A stretch of DNA of 21,821 nt from an uncultured Oscillospiraceae bacterium (GTDB lineage: Bacteria > Bacillota > Clostridia > Oscillospirales > Ruminococcaceae): NCBI GenBank assembly GCA_910579545.1, contig CAJTVI010000047.1, forward strand, positions 1 through 21,821. The letters run 5' to 3'. Each line of letters opens with the position of its first letter. The stretch's first letter is position 1. This document shows, in pieces, positions 1 to 8,417 of this stretch. Under the pieces are notes generated by a model. That model had not been told where the DNA came from and did not search any database. It was given only the letters and a program-made list of their open reading frames with translations. Made by a program: the position numbers and the translations under genes.

Positions 1-414
1 GCCGCCGGGCTGGAGATGGCCCGGGGCGCGCTGATGGACATTTTGTGCAACTACAAGGGCTTTGCCGGCTGCGAGGTGATTTTGGTGTTTGACGCCTACA
101 AGGTGGCCGGCGGAGTACAGCGGGTGGAGCAGTACCACAACATCCGGGTGGTGTACACCCGCGAGGCCGAGACGGCGGATATGTTTATCGAGCGGGCCAC
201 CTACGAGCTGGGCAAAAAGGCCGGCCGGCACGGGCGGGTGCGGGTGGCCACCTCGGACGGGGCCGAGCAGATGATCATTCTGGGCCATGGGGCGCTGCGG
301 GTATCGGCCCGGGCCTTTTATGCCGAGGTGCAGGCCGCGAACGGCCGGATCGACGAGATTTTGCGCCGGCACCAAACTCCCCTGACCCAGACCCTGCCAT
401 TGGGCACAGAGTGA
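1..414 (+). CDS. yacP: YacP-like NYN-domain ribonuclease, 3' part
   Basis: The 5' end lies outside the window. The frame is open from base 1, giving 137 visible residues before TGA. The segment containing DILCNYKG, then CEVILVFDAYKV, then VVYTREAETADMFIE and VATSDGAEQ, matches the YacP/Rae1 family of NYN (PIN-like) proteins. In Bacillus subtilis this family is a ribosome-associated mRNA endonuclease. The conserved acidic residues of FDAYK, ETAD and TSDGAEQ are present. The first catalytic Asp of the family (usually in a VDGYN-type motif near the N terminus) must lie upstream and cannot be checked. The C-terminal tail is short and proline-rich. The gene ends 71 bp before the preferred start of the YfhO-like gene, so the two may be co-transcribed. 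Family assignment is firm; the cellular role is carried over from the family. Confidence 0.85.
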   Translation, partial: AAGLEMARGALMDILCNYKGFAGCEVILVFDAYKVAGGVQRVEQYHNIRVVYTREAETADMFIERATYELGKKAGRHGRVRVATSDGAEQMIILGHGALRVSARAFYAEVQAANGRIDEILRRHQTPLTQTLPLGTE

Positions 415-428
415 GCGGGACGCCCGGG

Positions 429-452
429 CGGCTTTGTTTTCTTATCGAACCG
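429..452 (+). repeat. 24-nt motif shared with the purF leader, copy 1
   Basis: Twenty-four bases are identical to 8270-8293. The core is CTTTGTTTTCTTATC followed by GAACCG. Here it sits in the spacer before the YfhO-like gene, 33 bp upstream of its ATG, flanked by GGCGG and CCGCC, which could pair and present the core in a loop. No matching opposite arm is seen nearby, unlike the purF leader copy. The exact match of an A/T-rich string in two leaders of a G+C-rich genome is unlikely by chance. Its role is unknown: it could be a terminal fragment of a small mobile element or a leader signal. Confidence 0.6.
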
Positions 453-485
453 CCGCTAAAAAGAGCGGGAAAGGAAGCGGAAGGC

Positions 486-3400
486 ATGCAGGAAAAAAGG
501 CAAAAGGAATGGCCCGCGGCCCGGCTGGCCCGCAGGGCGGGCGGGTTTTTGGTCTGCCATGGGGGGCTGGCGGCGCTGGGGGCGTACACCCTCGGCTTTG
601 CCCTTTTGATGGGGGCCTTGCTGCTGCCCTTTGCGCAGGAGGGCCGCTTTTTGATCGAGGGGTCGGACGGGTACCAGCAGCATTTTGTGGCCTTCCAATA
701 TATGCACAGCTATTACCGGCAGCTGCTGGGCCAGATTTTGCAGGGGGATTTTAACATTCCCTTGTTCGATTTTACCATCGGGCTGGGCGAGGATGTGCTG
801 GCCACCCTGGGCTACTACGGCCTGGGCGACCCGCTGGCCGTGCTGGCGGCCCTGCTGGCCCCGGCCGACAAGCTGCCCCACGCCTTTACCGCCTTGTATG
901 TGCTGCGCACCTTTTTGGCGGGCGCGTTTTTCATCGGCTTTGCCCGGGCCGCCGGGCTGGGGCGCGGCGCCGCGGTGGCGGGGGGCTGGATGTACGCCTT
1001 TTCGAGCCTTGTGTATGTGGGCACCTCCCAGACCGTCTGGATGCACGCCCTGCCGCTTTTGCCCCTTCTGCTCTGGGGCGCGGTGCGCTGCATCCAAAAA
1101 AAAGGCCCGCTTTTGCTGGCGCTGGCCACCTTTGTGCTGGGGCTGTGCGGGTTTTACTTTTTGGCGCTCAGCTCGTTTGCGCTGGCGGCAACAGTGCTGG
1201 CGGCCAGCGCCGCGGCCCAAAGCGCCGGGGGCGGGCGGCTGCGGCTGCGCGGATTTTTGGAGGACATTTTGCGCTGCATCCTGCCCTACCTTGCGGGGCT
1301 TTTAATGAGCATGCCGCTGCTGCTGCCCCAGCTGCTTCGCTTTTTGGGCTCCAACCGCAACCAAAAGGCGGTGGGGGCGCTGTGGGGCGGGGCGGACTAC
1401 CTGGCCGGGCATTTTTACGAGTTTTTGCGCCCCTTTGCATGGCTGGGGCTTGCGCCGCTGGCTTTGCTGGGCGCGGCGGCCCTGCTTTCGGCAAAGGGGC
1501 AGCTGCCCCGCCGGCTGGCCGTGGCCAGCGCCCTGCTGCCGGCGGCAAGCCCCTTTGTGGCCAGCGCGATGGTGGGCTTTACCCGCTACCAGTCCGAAAA
1601 CTGGTGGTACCTGATCGGCTTTGCCATGGCCTTTGGCGCGGCCGCGGCCCTGCCCATGCTGGGGCGGCTGGGCCGGGCCCAAAAGGCCGCCTGCTGCCTT
1701 GCGGCCGGGCTGTACCTGGCGGTGGCCTGGCAGCGGAGCGGCCTGCAGCAGCCCATCATGCGCTGGGTGGCGGGCTGCCTGCTGGCAAGCCTTGGCGTAC
1801 TGCTGGCCTTTGGGCAAAGCCGCCGGGCGGCGGCGCTGCGCAGCGAAAGGCTGTGTGCCGGGCTGCTCTGCGCCCTGTTTTTGGCCGGGCACGCGGGCAG
1901 CCTCTGGCTTTGGGGGATGGACTTCCGGGCGGATTACCGCGGCGAGAGCACCGCGGCCCTGCAGGCCCCGGTCACCGCCGGCCAGCTTGTGGAGCCGCAG
2001 ATGTACCGGGTGGATACCACCGATGTGGAACTGGGCCGCTGGTGGGCCGGCTCCAACGCGCCGCTGCGCGGCGGGTACAATGGGCTTTCGGCCTATTTCA
2101 GCCTGCAAAACCCAAACACCCTGCGCGCGCTGGACGAGTGGGGCATGGCCCCGGCGCGCCGGCGTTCCTTTTACTACCAGGGGTTTGATTTCAGCGCCGG
2201 GCTGAACACCCTTGCCAGCGTAAAATACCTCTTTATCCGCCCGGGCGAGGAGGGCTACCTGCCCTACGGCTACAACCTGGTGGGCGAAACGCCCCAGAGC
2301 CCCCAGTTTACCGTTACCCCCGAGGGCGGGCCGGTGCTGCACAGGTATGAAAACCTTTATGCCCTGCCGCTGGGATACGCCTACGACAGCTGGCTGCCGC
2401 AGGAGGAATACCTTGCGCTGGACGGCTTTGAAAAACAGGCCGCCCTGCTGCACAGCATCGTGCTGGAGGAGGACCCCGGCCCCGGCGTCCGCCGGGCCGG
2501 GACGGACGAGGTGCTGGGCGGCATGCGGCGGCTGGAGTGCGAAGCGGCGGCCCTGATCAACTGCGAGCAGGTTTCGCCCGGCAGCTATGCCTATGCGCCC
2601 GGCGATGGGGGCGGCGAGGCTCTGCCCGGAATGCCCGCATGCCCCGAGGGCCGGGGCCTTGTGGTGCTGCGCTTGCAGGCGCCCGCAAACAGCGAGGTGC
2701 ACCTGTGCCTGCCCGGGCTCGCGCAGGCAAACGGCGGCTTTGGCTGGAGCGGCCTTATACTGCCCGGGCGGGACAAGGATTTCTGGGTAACCGACCCCGC
2801 GGCCATTGAGGGCGGGGATATGAGCCGGGAGGCCTGGGTGAACCTGGGCTATTTTGAACAGGCGCAGGAACTGCTGGTGGGCCTTGTCTGCCCGCCGGGC
2901 GCTCCGATCTGCTTCGGCGAGGCCTATGCCCGCGCCTGGGACATGGCCGACTATGCGGCCGCTGCCGCGGCGCGCGGGGAAATGGCGCTGCAAAACATTG
3001 CGGTGGGCAAAAACAGCCTGTCCGGCCTTTTGCAGGCACAGCAGGATACCGTGCTGTGCATGGCGATCCCCTATTCGGAGGGCTGGCATGCCACCATTGA
3101 TGGGGCAAGGGCCGAACCGCAGCGGGCGGGCAGTATGTATATGGCCCTCGAGGTGCCGGCAGGGGAGCATACGGTCGAGTTTTATTATATTGCCCCGGGC
3201 CTCAAGGCGGGCATCCTGCTCTGCGGGCTGGGGCTTTTGGGGCTGGCGGCGCTGCTGGCCTGGCATTACTGTTATGAAGGCCGGGGCACAGGGGTCAAGG
3301 CGCTTGAAACACTGGCCGGGCGCGTAAAATGCGCTCTGCGGGCCCGGCGGGGGCCTTTGCTGGCCCTGGCCGCCTATAGCCTGGGCTTTGCGGCCGTGGC

Positions 3401-6059
3401 ACTGGCCCACGCGGGGCCATATATCCGGCAGGGGAAATATTTTATTTATGGGGCGGACGCCTACACCCAGCATTTCCCCGCCTTTTGCTATGCGCTGGAT
3501 TACTGGAAGGAGGCCCTGTCCGGCCTGCTGCATGGGCAGCTGATGCCAAGGCTGTATGATTTCAGCTTTGGCCTTGGCGGGGATGTGCTGGGCACCCTGC
3601 ATTACTATGGCCTGGCAAACCCCTTTTATCTGCTGGCGCTGGGCGTTAAAACCGAACAGCTGCCCCTTGCCTTCAGCCTGATCACGGTGCTGCAGCTGTA
3701 TCTGGGCGGGCTTGGCTTTTACGCCTTCTGCCGCAAGCTGGATACTCCTGCCTCCCACGGCCGCCCCGGCGCGGTGGTGGGGGCCTGGCTCTATGTATTC
3801 GCCGGCTTTTACCCGCTGGCGGTGGAGCACCCCATCATGGCCCACGCGGTGTTCTACCTGCCGCTGCTTTTGCTGGGGTGCGAAAAGCTGCTGCGGCGCG
3901 AAAGCCCGCTCCTGCTGGCCCTGGCCGTTTTTGGCATGGCGCTTACCGGGTTTTATTTCCTCTTTATCTGCTCGGTGGCGCTGGCCTTTTACCTGCTTTT
4001 GCGGGTCTGGGCCATGGGGCAGAAGCCCTGGTGGAAGGCGGCGCTGCAAAACGCCGTGCGTACGCTGGCGGCCTACCTTGCGGGGCTGTGCATGGCCTGC
4101 CCGGTGTTTTTGCCGGGGGTGCTGGCCTATCTTTCCAGCGCGCGCTCCGGCGGCGGGGCGGCGTTTGGGCCGGGCATGCTGTTCGCCGGCTTTGGGGCGC
4201 TGCTCGATTGGCTGGCCGGCCTGGCCGACACGGCCGAGTTTTGGTATATCGGCGGGCTGGGGGTGCTGGCCGTGGCCTTCAGCCTTGCCGCGCCAAAGGC
4301 CCGGCGGCGCGGGCCGCTGCTGGCCGGCTTTGGCATTGCGGCGGTGTTTGTGGCCTCGCCCCTGGCGCAAAAGGCCCTGGTGGGCTTTGGCGAAACGGAC
4401 TACACCCGCTTTTGGTTTGTTTTGCAGTTTTTGGCGGCCTTTGCCGCGGCCCGGCTGTGGCCGCAGCTGTTTGCCTTGAGCGGCCGCCAGCTGGCGGCCG
4501 GGGCCGGGGCGGCGGCGCTGCTGGCCCTTGCCCTTGCGCGGGGCGGCATGCAGCCGCAGGAATGGGCCTGGCTGGGCTTTTTGGCCGGGCTGCTGGTGCT
4601 GCTGGCGGCCTGCCGGCGGCAGGGCTGGAAGCTGCGCGGCCGGCGGTTTGCGGCCGGGCGGGGGCTGCAAAGGCTGGGCGGGGTCCTGCTGGCGGCGCTG
4701 GTGCTGGCCCAGCCGGCCCTGGCCCTCTCGGCGGACGCCGAACGCCGCAGCCCCAACTACCGGAACGAGGTGTTTGCCTGGCAGATGCCCCCGGTCTCCG
4801 CCAAAACCCTGTTTAAGGGCGAGTACCGGGTGGACGCCTCGGACGTGGGGCTGCACCGCTGGTGGGCCTCGGGCAACGCGCCGCTGGTGGGCGGGTACAA
4901 GGGGCTTTCGGAGTATTTTAGTATCCTGAGCCGCCACTACGCAAACGCCATGCTGCACGACTGGGCGCTGGCCCCGGCCCAGCAGGGGGCCTTCTCCTTC
5001 CAGGGGCTGGACGGCTGCATGGCCCTGAATACCCTGGCGGCGGTCAAGTATACCTTTGTGCGGCCGGGGGAGGAGGGGTACCTGCCCTATGGATACAACT
5101 ATGTGGGCGATACCCCCCAAGCCTTTGGCTTTACCTTTTCGCCCGAAAACGGGCCGATTTTGCATCGGTACGAAAATCTCTGCGCCCTGCCGCTGGGCTA
5201 TGCCTATACCGAGGCGGTGAGCGCCGAACAGTACGCGGCCCTCAACGGCCTGCAAAAGCAGGCGGCCATGATGCGCGCCCTGGCCCTGGCCGACGGCGGG
5301 GTGCCCGCAGGCGTTGCGGCCGAGCCCCAGGTACAGGGGGTAAGCCAGGTGCAGTGCAGCCTTGCGGCAGACGGCCTTGTTTGGCAGGAGGGGGCGCTGC
5401 AGCTTTTGAAAGGGCGGCAGGGCGGGGCGCTGGAACTGACGTTTGCGCTGGAGGAGCCGGCCGAGGTGCACCTGCGGCTGGCCGGCCTTGTGATGCAGCA
5501 GAGCGGCCAGGAGCTTGCCTTTGCGCTGGACGGCGGGCTGCAAAGGAAGGTTTACCCCATGGCGCTGGACAGCGGCGAGTGCTGGGTAAACCTTGGCCCG
5601 GCCGGGGCCGGGGCCCATACCGCCCGGCTGCTGCTGGAGGGCGGCGGGCCGCTTTTGCTGACCGGGCTGGAGGTGTGGCAGTACGATACGGCGGACTACG
5701 AACAGGCCGCCGCGGCGCTGGGCGGGACCGTGCTGCAGGAGGTCAATGTGACGGCGAACAACGTATCCGGGCTGTTAAGCGCGCCCCAGGATGTACTGCT
5801 GGCCCTGGCGATCCCCTATTCGGAGGGCTGGCGCGCCACCATCGATGGGGCAAAGGCCGGGCTGCGGCGGGCCAACAGCATGTTTATGGCCCTGGAGGTG
5901 CCGGCGGGCGAGCATATCATCGGGCTTTACTACATTACCCCGGGCCTCAAGGCGGGCATCCTGCTCTGCGGGCTGGGGCTCTTGGGGCTGGCGGCGCAGC
6001 TGCTGTTTTACCATCGGCGGCGCAAAAAAGAGCGCGGGCGGCAGGGCTTGGCAGAATGA
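486..6059 (+). CDS. Double-length YfhO-family membrane protein (two fused halves)
   Basis: YfhO-family proteins are polytopic GT-C-type membrane proteins linked in Bacillus and Staphylococcus to sugar decoration of lipoteichoic acid. One YfhO is usually about 850-900 aa; this one is about 1857 aa and contains two. Half 1 has a first membrane segment near residues 25-47, then GSDGYQQH with D61. Half 2 starts near residue 950 and has GADAYTQH with D991. Each half then has about ten or more hydrophobic segments, a long exposed domain (with RPGEEGYLPYGYN, LHRYENL, IPYSEGW in both) and a closing segment GLKAGILLCGLGLLGLAA (residues 905 and 1820). ATG at 486 is preferred because AAGGAA lies 9 bp upstream; a GTG at 411 overlapping the previous stop has no Shine-Dalgarno. 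The first acidic site is kept in both halves, so both may be active. Substrate is not inferable from the window. Confidence 0.85.
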   Translation: MQEKRQKEWPAARLARRAGGFLVCHGGLAALGAYTLGFALLMGALLLPFAQEGRFLIEGSDGYQQHFVAFQYMHSYYRQLLGQILQGDFNIPLFDFTIGLGEDVLATLGYYGLGDPLAVLAALLAPADKLPHAFTALYVLRTFLAGAFFIGFARAAGLGRGAAVAGGWMYAFSSLVYVGTSQTVWMHALPLLPLLLWGAVRCIQKKGPLLLALATFVLGLCGFYFLALSSFALAATVLAASAAAQSAGGGRLRLRGFLEDILRCILPYLAGLLMSMPLLLPQLLRFLGSNRNQKAVGALWGGADYLAGHFYEFLRPFAWLGLAPLALLGAAALLSAKGQLPRRLAVASALLPAASPFVASAMVGFTRYQSENWWYLIGFAMAFGAAAALPMLGRLGRAQKAACCLAAGLYLAVAWQRSGLQQPIMRWVAGCLLASLGVLLAFGQSRRAAALRSERLCAGLLCALFLAGHAGSLWLWGMDFRADYRGESTAALQAPVTAGQLVEPQMYRVDTTDVELGRWWAGSNAPLRGGYNGLSAYFSLQNPNTLRALDEWGMAPARRRSFYYQGFDFSAGLNTLASVKYLFIRPGEEGYLPYGYNLVGETPQSPQFTVTPEGGPVLHRYENLYALPLGYAYDSWLPQEEYLALDGFEKQAALLHSIVLEEDPGPGVRRAGTDEVLGGMRRLECEAAALINCEQVSPGSYAYAPGDGGGEALPGMPACPEGRGLVVLRLQAPANSEVHLCLPGLAQANGGFGWSGLILPGRDKDFWVTDPAAIEGGDMSREAWVNLGYFEQAQELLVGLVCPPGAPICFGEAYARAWDMADYAAAAAARGEMALQNIAVGKNSLSGLLQAQQDTVLCMAIPYSEGWHATIDGARAEPQRAGSMYMALEVPAGEHTVEFYYIAPGLKAGILLCGLGLLGLAALLAWHYCYEGRGTGVKALETLAGRVKCALRARRGPLLALAAYSLGFAAVALAHAGPYIRQGKYFIYGADAYTQHFPAFCYALDYWKEALSGLLHGQLMPRLYDFSFGLGGDVLGTLHYYGLANPFYLLALGVKTEQLPLAFSLITVLQLYLGGLGFYAFCRKLDTPASHGRPGAVVGAWLYVFAGFYPLAVEHPIMAHAVFYLPLLLLGCEKLLRRESPLLLALAVFGMALTGFYFLFICSVALAFYLLLRVWAMGQKPWWKAALQNAVRTLAAYLAGLCMACPVFLPGVLAYLSSARSGGGAAFGPGMLFAGFGALLDWLAGLADTAEFWYIGGLGVLAVAFSLAAPKARRRGPLLAGFGIAAVFVASPLAQKALVGFGETDYTRFWFVLQFLAAFAAARLWPQLFALSGRQLAAGAGAAALLALALARGGMQPQEWAWLGFLAGLLVLLAACRRQGWKLRGRRFAAGRGLQRLGGVLLAALVLAQPALALSADAERRSPNYRNEVFAWQMPPVSAKTLFKGEYRVDASDVGLHRWWASGNAPLVGGYKGLSEYFSILSRHYANAMLHDWALAPAQQGAFSFQGLDGCMALNTLAAVKYTFVRPGEEGYLPYGYNYVGDTPQAFGFTFSPENGPILHRYENLCALPLGYAYTEAVSAEQYAALNGLQKQAAMMRALALADGGVPAGVAAEPQVQGVSQVQCSLAADGLVWQEGALQLLKGRQGGALELTFALEEPAEVHLRLAGLVMQQSGQELAFALDGGLQRKVYPMALDSGECWVNLGPAGAGAHTARLLLEGGGPLLLTGLEVWQYDTADYEQAAAALGGTVLQEVNVTANNVSGLLSAPQDVLLALAIPYSEGWRATIDGAKAGLRRANSMFMALEVPAGEHIIGLYYITPGLKAGILLCGLGLLGLAAQLLFYHRRRKKERGRQGLAE

Positions 6060-6163
6060 CGGCGGCCGCGCGGCGGCAGTTGTGAATTCTGCCAAAAAAG
6101 CGGGCAAAAACACCGGGCCTTAGTGGTTTTGGCTGAAAATGCGCCGGCAGGGGGCTTTATGGC

Positions 6164-6193
6164 TTGCGCTTTGCGCGGGAAAATTTTATACTT
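6164..6193 (+). promoter_or_regulatory. Possible sigma-A promoter upstream of purE leader
   Basis: TTGCGC at 6164-6169 and TATACT at 6188-6193 are separated by 18 bp. The -10 hexamer sits in a short A/T-rich run within G+C-rich surroundings. It would drive a transcript through the small ORF at 6337 and toward purE. The -35 match is partial, so this is a moderate call by eye only. Confidence 0.4.
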
Positions 6194-6336
6194 AAAGCGG
6201 TATCTGCCGCGGCGCAAACGGGCTTTTTTGGCGGGGGCCAAGGGGCCTTTTGGGCCGGGGCAAAGGGAAAAATCGACGGGGCGGCCGGCTTGCCGCCAGG
6301 GGGCCTGCGGGGCCGACAGGAACGGAGGGCTTTGCT

Positions 6337-6447
6337 GTGAACCATTGCCAGTGCGCCGTGCCCGGCTGCGGCAAAACCGGGCCCATGCTGCCCGCCGGCC
6401 GCCTGCAGCCGCGGTTTACCCTGCCCTTTTGGCATACCCTGAACTGA
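6337..6447 (+). CDS. Possible small ORF or leader peptide, 36 aa
   Basis: A GTG start is preceded by GGAGGG 7 bp upstream. The frame encodes 36 residues beginning MNHCQCAVPGCGKTGPM and ending FWHTLN. The three early cysteines are notable. A terminator-like hairpin begins 10 bp after the stop, so the ORF could be a complete small transcript unit or a leader peptide feeding an attenuator before purE. I do not recognise the product. The frame stays open upstream of the GTG for nearly 90 bp, as expected by chance in G+C-rich DNA, so coding status is uncertain. Confidence 0.3.
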   Translation: MNHCQCAVPGCGKTGPMLPAGRLQPRFTLPFWHTLN

Positions 6448-6456
6448 AAAGAAGAC

Positions 6457-6498
6457 GGCCGTGGTGCATCTGAACCGGATGCGCCACGCCTTTTCTTT
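6457..6498 (+). terminator. Terminator-like hairpin before purE
   Basis: The arms GTGGTGCATC (6461-6470) and GATGCGCCAC (6479-6488) pair over ten positions with one G-T wobble and an 8-base loop. The stem extends outward through CGGC/GCC with one bulge. It is followed directly by CCTTTTCTTTT. This fits a rho-independent terminator on the + strand. It lies 112 bp before purE, so it either ends a short upstream transcript or acts as an attenuator in the purE leader. Confidence 0.65.
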
Positions 6499-6609
6499 TG
6501 CCGGCCCGGGGCCAAAAGCCGGGCGGCGCGGCGCAGGCTGCGCCGGCCCCCGCTTTGAGCCGGAGCCGCAAAAAAAGCCGGTACAACGCAGCAAAAAAGG
6601 AGACAAAGC

Positions 6610-7116
6610 ATGAGCGAAGCAAAAAAAGTGGCCGTGCTGCTGGGCAGCGACAGCGACTGGCCGGTGGTAAAGGCCGCCTGCGCCCAGTTAAAGGCGTTTG
6701 GCATCCCCTTTGAGGCGCGGATCCTCAGCGCCCACCGCACCCCCGCCCCGGCGGCCGAATTTGCCAAAACCGCCCGGCAGAACGGGTTTGGGGTGGTTTT
6801 GTGCGCCGCCGGCATGGCCGCCCACCTGGCCGGAGCCATCGCCGCCAACACCACCCTGCCGGTGATCGGCATCCCGATGAAGGGCGGCGCGCTGGACGGG
6901 CTGGACGCCCTGTTGGCCACCGTGCAGATGCCCAGCGGCATCCCGGTGGCCACCGTGGCCCTGAACGGGGCCAAAAACGCCGCCGTGCTGGCGGCCGAGA
7001 TCCTGGCCGTGGCCGACGAGGCGCTGGCCCAGAAGCTGGCCGACGCCCGGGCAAAGATGCAGGCGGAGATCGAAAGCAAGGACCGGAAACTGCAGGACGA
7101 ACTCGCGGCCCTGTGA
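6610..7116 (+). CDS. purE: PurE, N5-CAIR mutase
   Basis: This 168-aa protein has the normal length of bacterial PurE. It converts N5-carboxyaminoimidazole ribonucleotide to CAIR in the cytoplasm. The substrate loop GSDSDW is at residues 12-17 and SAHRTP with the catalytic-type H42 at 40-45. The glycine-rich GMAAHLAGAIAANT follows. The SDW form points to class I PurE, which needs PurK to make its substrate; purK is not in the window. The start is set by AAGGAGA 7-8 bp upstream of ATG. It is the first gene of the purine block. The C terminus is a charged helix (ARAKMQAEIESKDRKLQDEL). Confidence 0.95.
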   Translation: MSEAKKVAVLLGSDSDWPVVKAACAQLKAFGIPFEARILSAHRTPAPAAEFAKTARQNGFGVVLCAAGMAAHLAGAIAANTTLPVIGIPMKGGALDGLDALLATVQMPSGIPVATVALNGAKNAAVLAAEILAVADEALAQKLADARAKMQAEIESKDRKLQDELAAL

Positions 7117-7183
7117 GGGACAGCACAAAAACAACAAAAAGTATACAGAATAATAAATATTACAAAAACGGAGGCGGAACAAG

Positions 7184-7891
<708 letters not shown>

Positions 7892-7910
7892 AGGCCGCGC
7901 GGCAGGCACG

Positions 7911-8015
7911 GGAAACGTTTTGGGCCGATCTGGGGGCTTGGCCGATCTGGGGGGCGCGCCCCCCAGACCCCCGCTACGCCGCACGAACTATCGTGCGGCG
8001 GGAAAATTCAAATGG
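7911..8015 (+). repeat. Structured intergenic repeat R1 (two hairpins)
   Basis: R1 starts about 20 bp after the purC stop with GGAAACGTTTTGGGCCGATC. A second GCCGATCTGG follows at 7941. The first hairpin is a perfect 22-bp palindrome at 7946-7967 (half-site TCTGGGGGGCG). The second hairpin has arms CGCCGCACGA (7977-7986) and TCGTGCGGCG (7991-8000) around the loop ACTA. The tail AAATGGGCAA is shared with R2 and R5. Neither hairpin is followed by a T run, so it is not a classic terminator. Related copies lie near 11675, 14370, 14655 (inverted) and 21191. Confidence 0.85.
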
Positions 8016-8119
8016 GCAAGGTGAGCGGGCCGCCGCGGATGGGCGCAGCCAGGTCAAAGCACTATGAGCGGTCAAGGCCGGAGGCGGGGGAGAGCCTCGA
8101 AAGGGTATGGGGGTAGCGA

Positions 8120-8293
8120 CGGTGAGATAAGAAAACAAAGACTCCAAATAAAATTTGATCTACCGAAAATTCGCTGGGCGGCCACAGCCGCAAGGAAGGG
8201 AAGCGCAGGAATCCTTGGTGGATTCCAAGCTTTCCTGACGCAGCGGATGCGGCTGACCAGTAGAATTTACGGCTTTGTTTTCTTATCGAACCG
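8120..8293 (+). other. Long branched inverted repeat in purF leader
   Basis: GATAAGAAAACAAAG at 8126-8140 is exactly complementary to CTTTGTTTTCTTATC at 8273-8287. CGGT/ACCG pairs lie just outside. Going inward, TAAAATT and TCTAC pair with GTAGAATTTA, then TTCGCTG (8170-8176) with CAGCGGA (8241-8247). Inside are GCGGC/GCCGC (8178-8182, 8187-8191), AGGAAGG with CTTTCCT, and GGAATCC/GGATTCC (8208-8226). The whole folds as one branched rod of about 175 nt. It lies 125 bp before purF. It could be a riboswitch-like leader, a free small RNA (the rod shape recalls 6S RNA, but no signature was found) or a small non-autonomous mobile element. No known riboswitch signature was recognised. Confidence 0.6.
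8270..8293 (+). repeat. 24-nt motif shared with 429-452, copy 2
   Basis: Identical to 429-452 over 24 bases. Here it forms the 3' arm of the long inverted repeat in the purF leader. Sequence on either side differs from copy 1. Copy 1 lacks the opposite arm, so it looks like a solo end or a solo signal. Confidence 0.6.
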
Positions 8294-8310
8294 GAGCCAA
8301 GGGCCCCGCG

Positions 8311-8354
8311 AGCCTTGAGAGGCTGCTCCCCCGCCGACGGCCGGAAACGGGGGA
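8311..8354 (+). promoter_or_regulatory. Two adjacent hairpins in purF leader
   Basis: AGCCT/AGGCT (8311-8315, 8320-8324) forms a small hairpin. TCCCCCG (8327-8333) pairs perfectly with CGGGGGA (8348-8354). They lie between the long inverted repeat and the purF start, 63 bp before the ATG. The downstream sequence is only mildly T-rich (GGTTTGGATGC), so termination is not clear. A switch between these and the upstream fold is possible but unproven. Confidence 0.35.
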
Positions 8355-8417
8355 AAGCCTCGGTTTGGATGCTTTCTATGGTTTTGAGGGCAAACAGGAA
8401 GGGATAGAGGAGAGACG

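Larger units (their letters stand above)
6060..6609 (+). other. 550-bp gap between yfhO-like gene and purE
   Basis: This stretch holds a promoter-like pair, a possible 36-aa ORF and a terminator-like hairpin, each listed separately. From 6499 to 6600 there are further G+C-rich inverted repeats (for example CGGCGCA...TGCGCCG) followed by an A-rich stretch with the purE ribosome binding site. No known purine, PRPP or ZTP riboswitch signature was recognised. None of the R-type repeats found in the later gaps is present. Confidence 0.6.

Noticed and set aside
411..485. GTG at 411 as the start of the YfhO-like gene
   Set aside because: It lacks a Shine-Dalgarno and adds 25 residues without membrane or family character; ATG 486 has a better site.
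1302..5618. Very long open frame (1438 codons) on the - strand opposite the YfhO-like gene
   Set aside because: It is a shadow of a G+C-rich gene: composition is dominated by Gln, Arg, Pro, Gly and His with no recognisable domain, while the + strand frame has clear YfhO motifs.
7117..7147. Promoter in the A/T-rich purE-purC spacer
   Set aside because: TATACA is present, but the best -35 candidate, GGGACA with a 19-bp spacer, is too weak to annotate.
7947..8000. R-element hairpins as rho-independent terminators
   Set aside because: Neither hairpin is followed by a T run on either strand.
8281..8293. CGAAC in the purF leader as a PurR box
   Set aside because: Only the CGAAC core fits the Bacillus PurBox pattern; the flanks and the usual inverted pair of boxes are missing.
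8020..8417. Known riboswitch (purine, PRPP/ykkC, ZTP, THF) or 6S RNA before purF
   Set aside because: The hallmark conserved strings of these classes were not found. The rod shape alone is not enough for 6S RNA.
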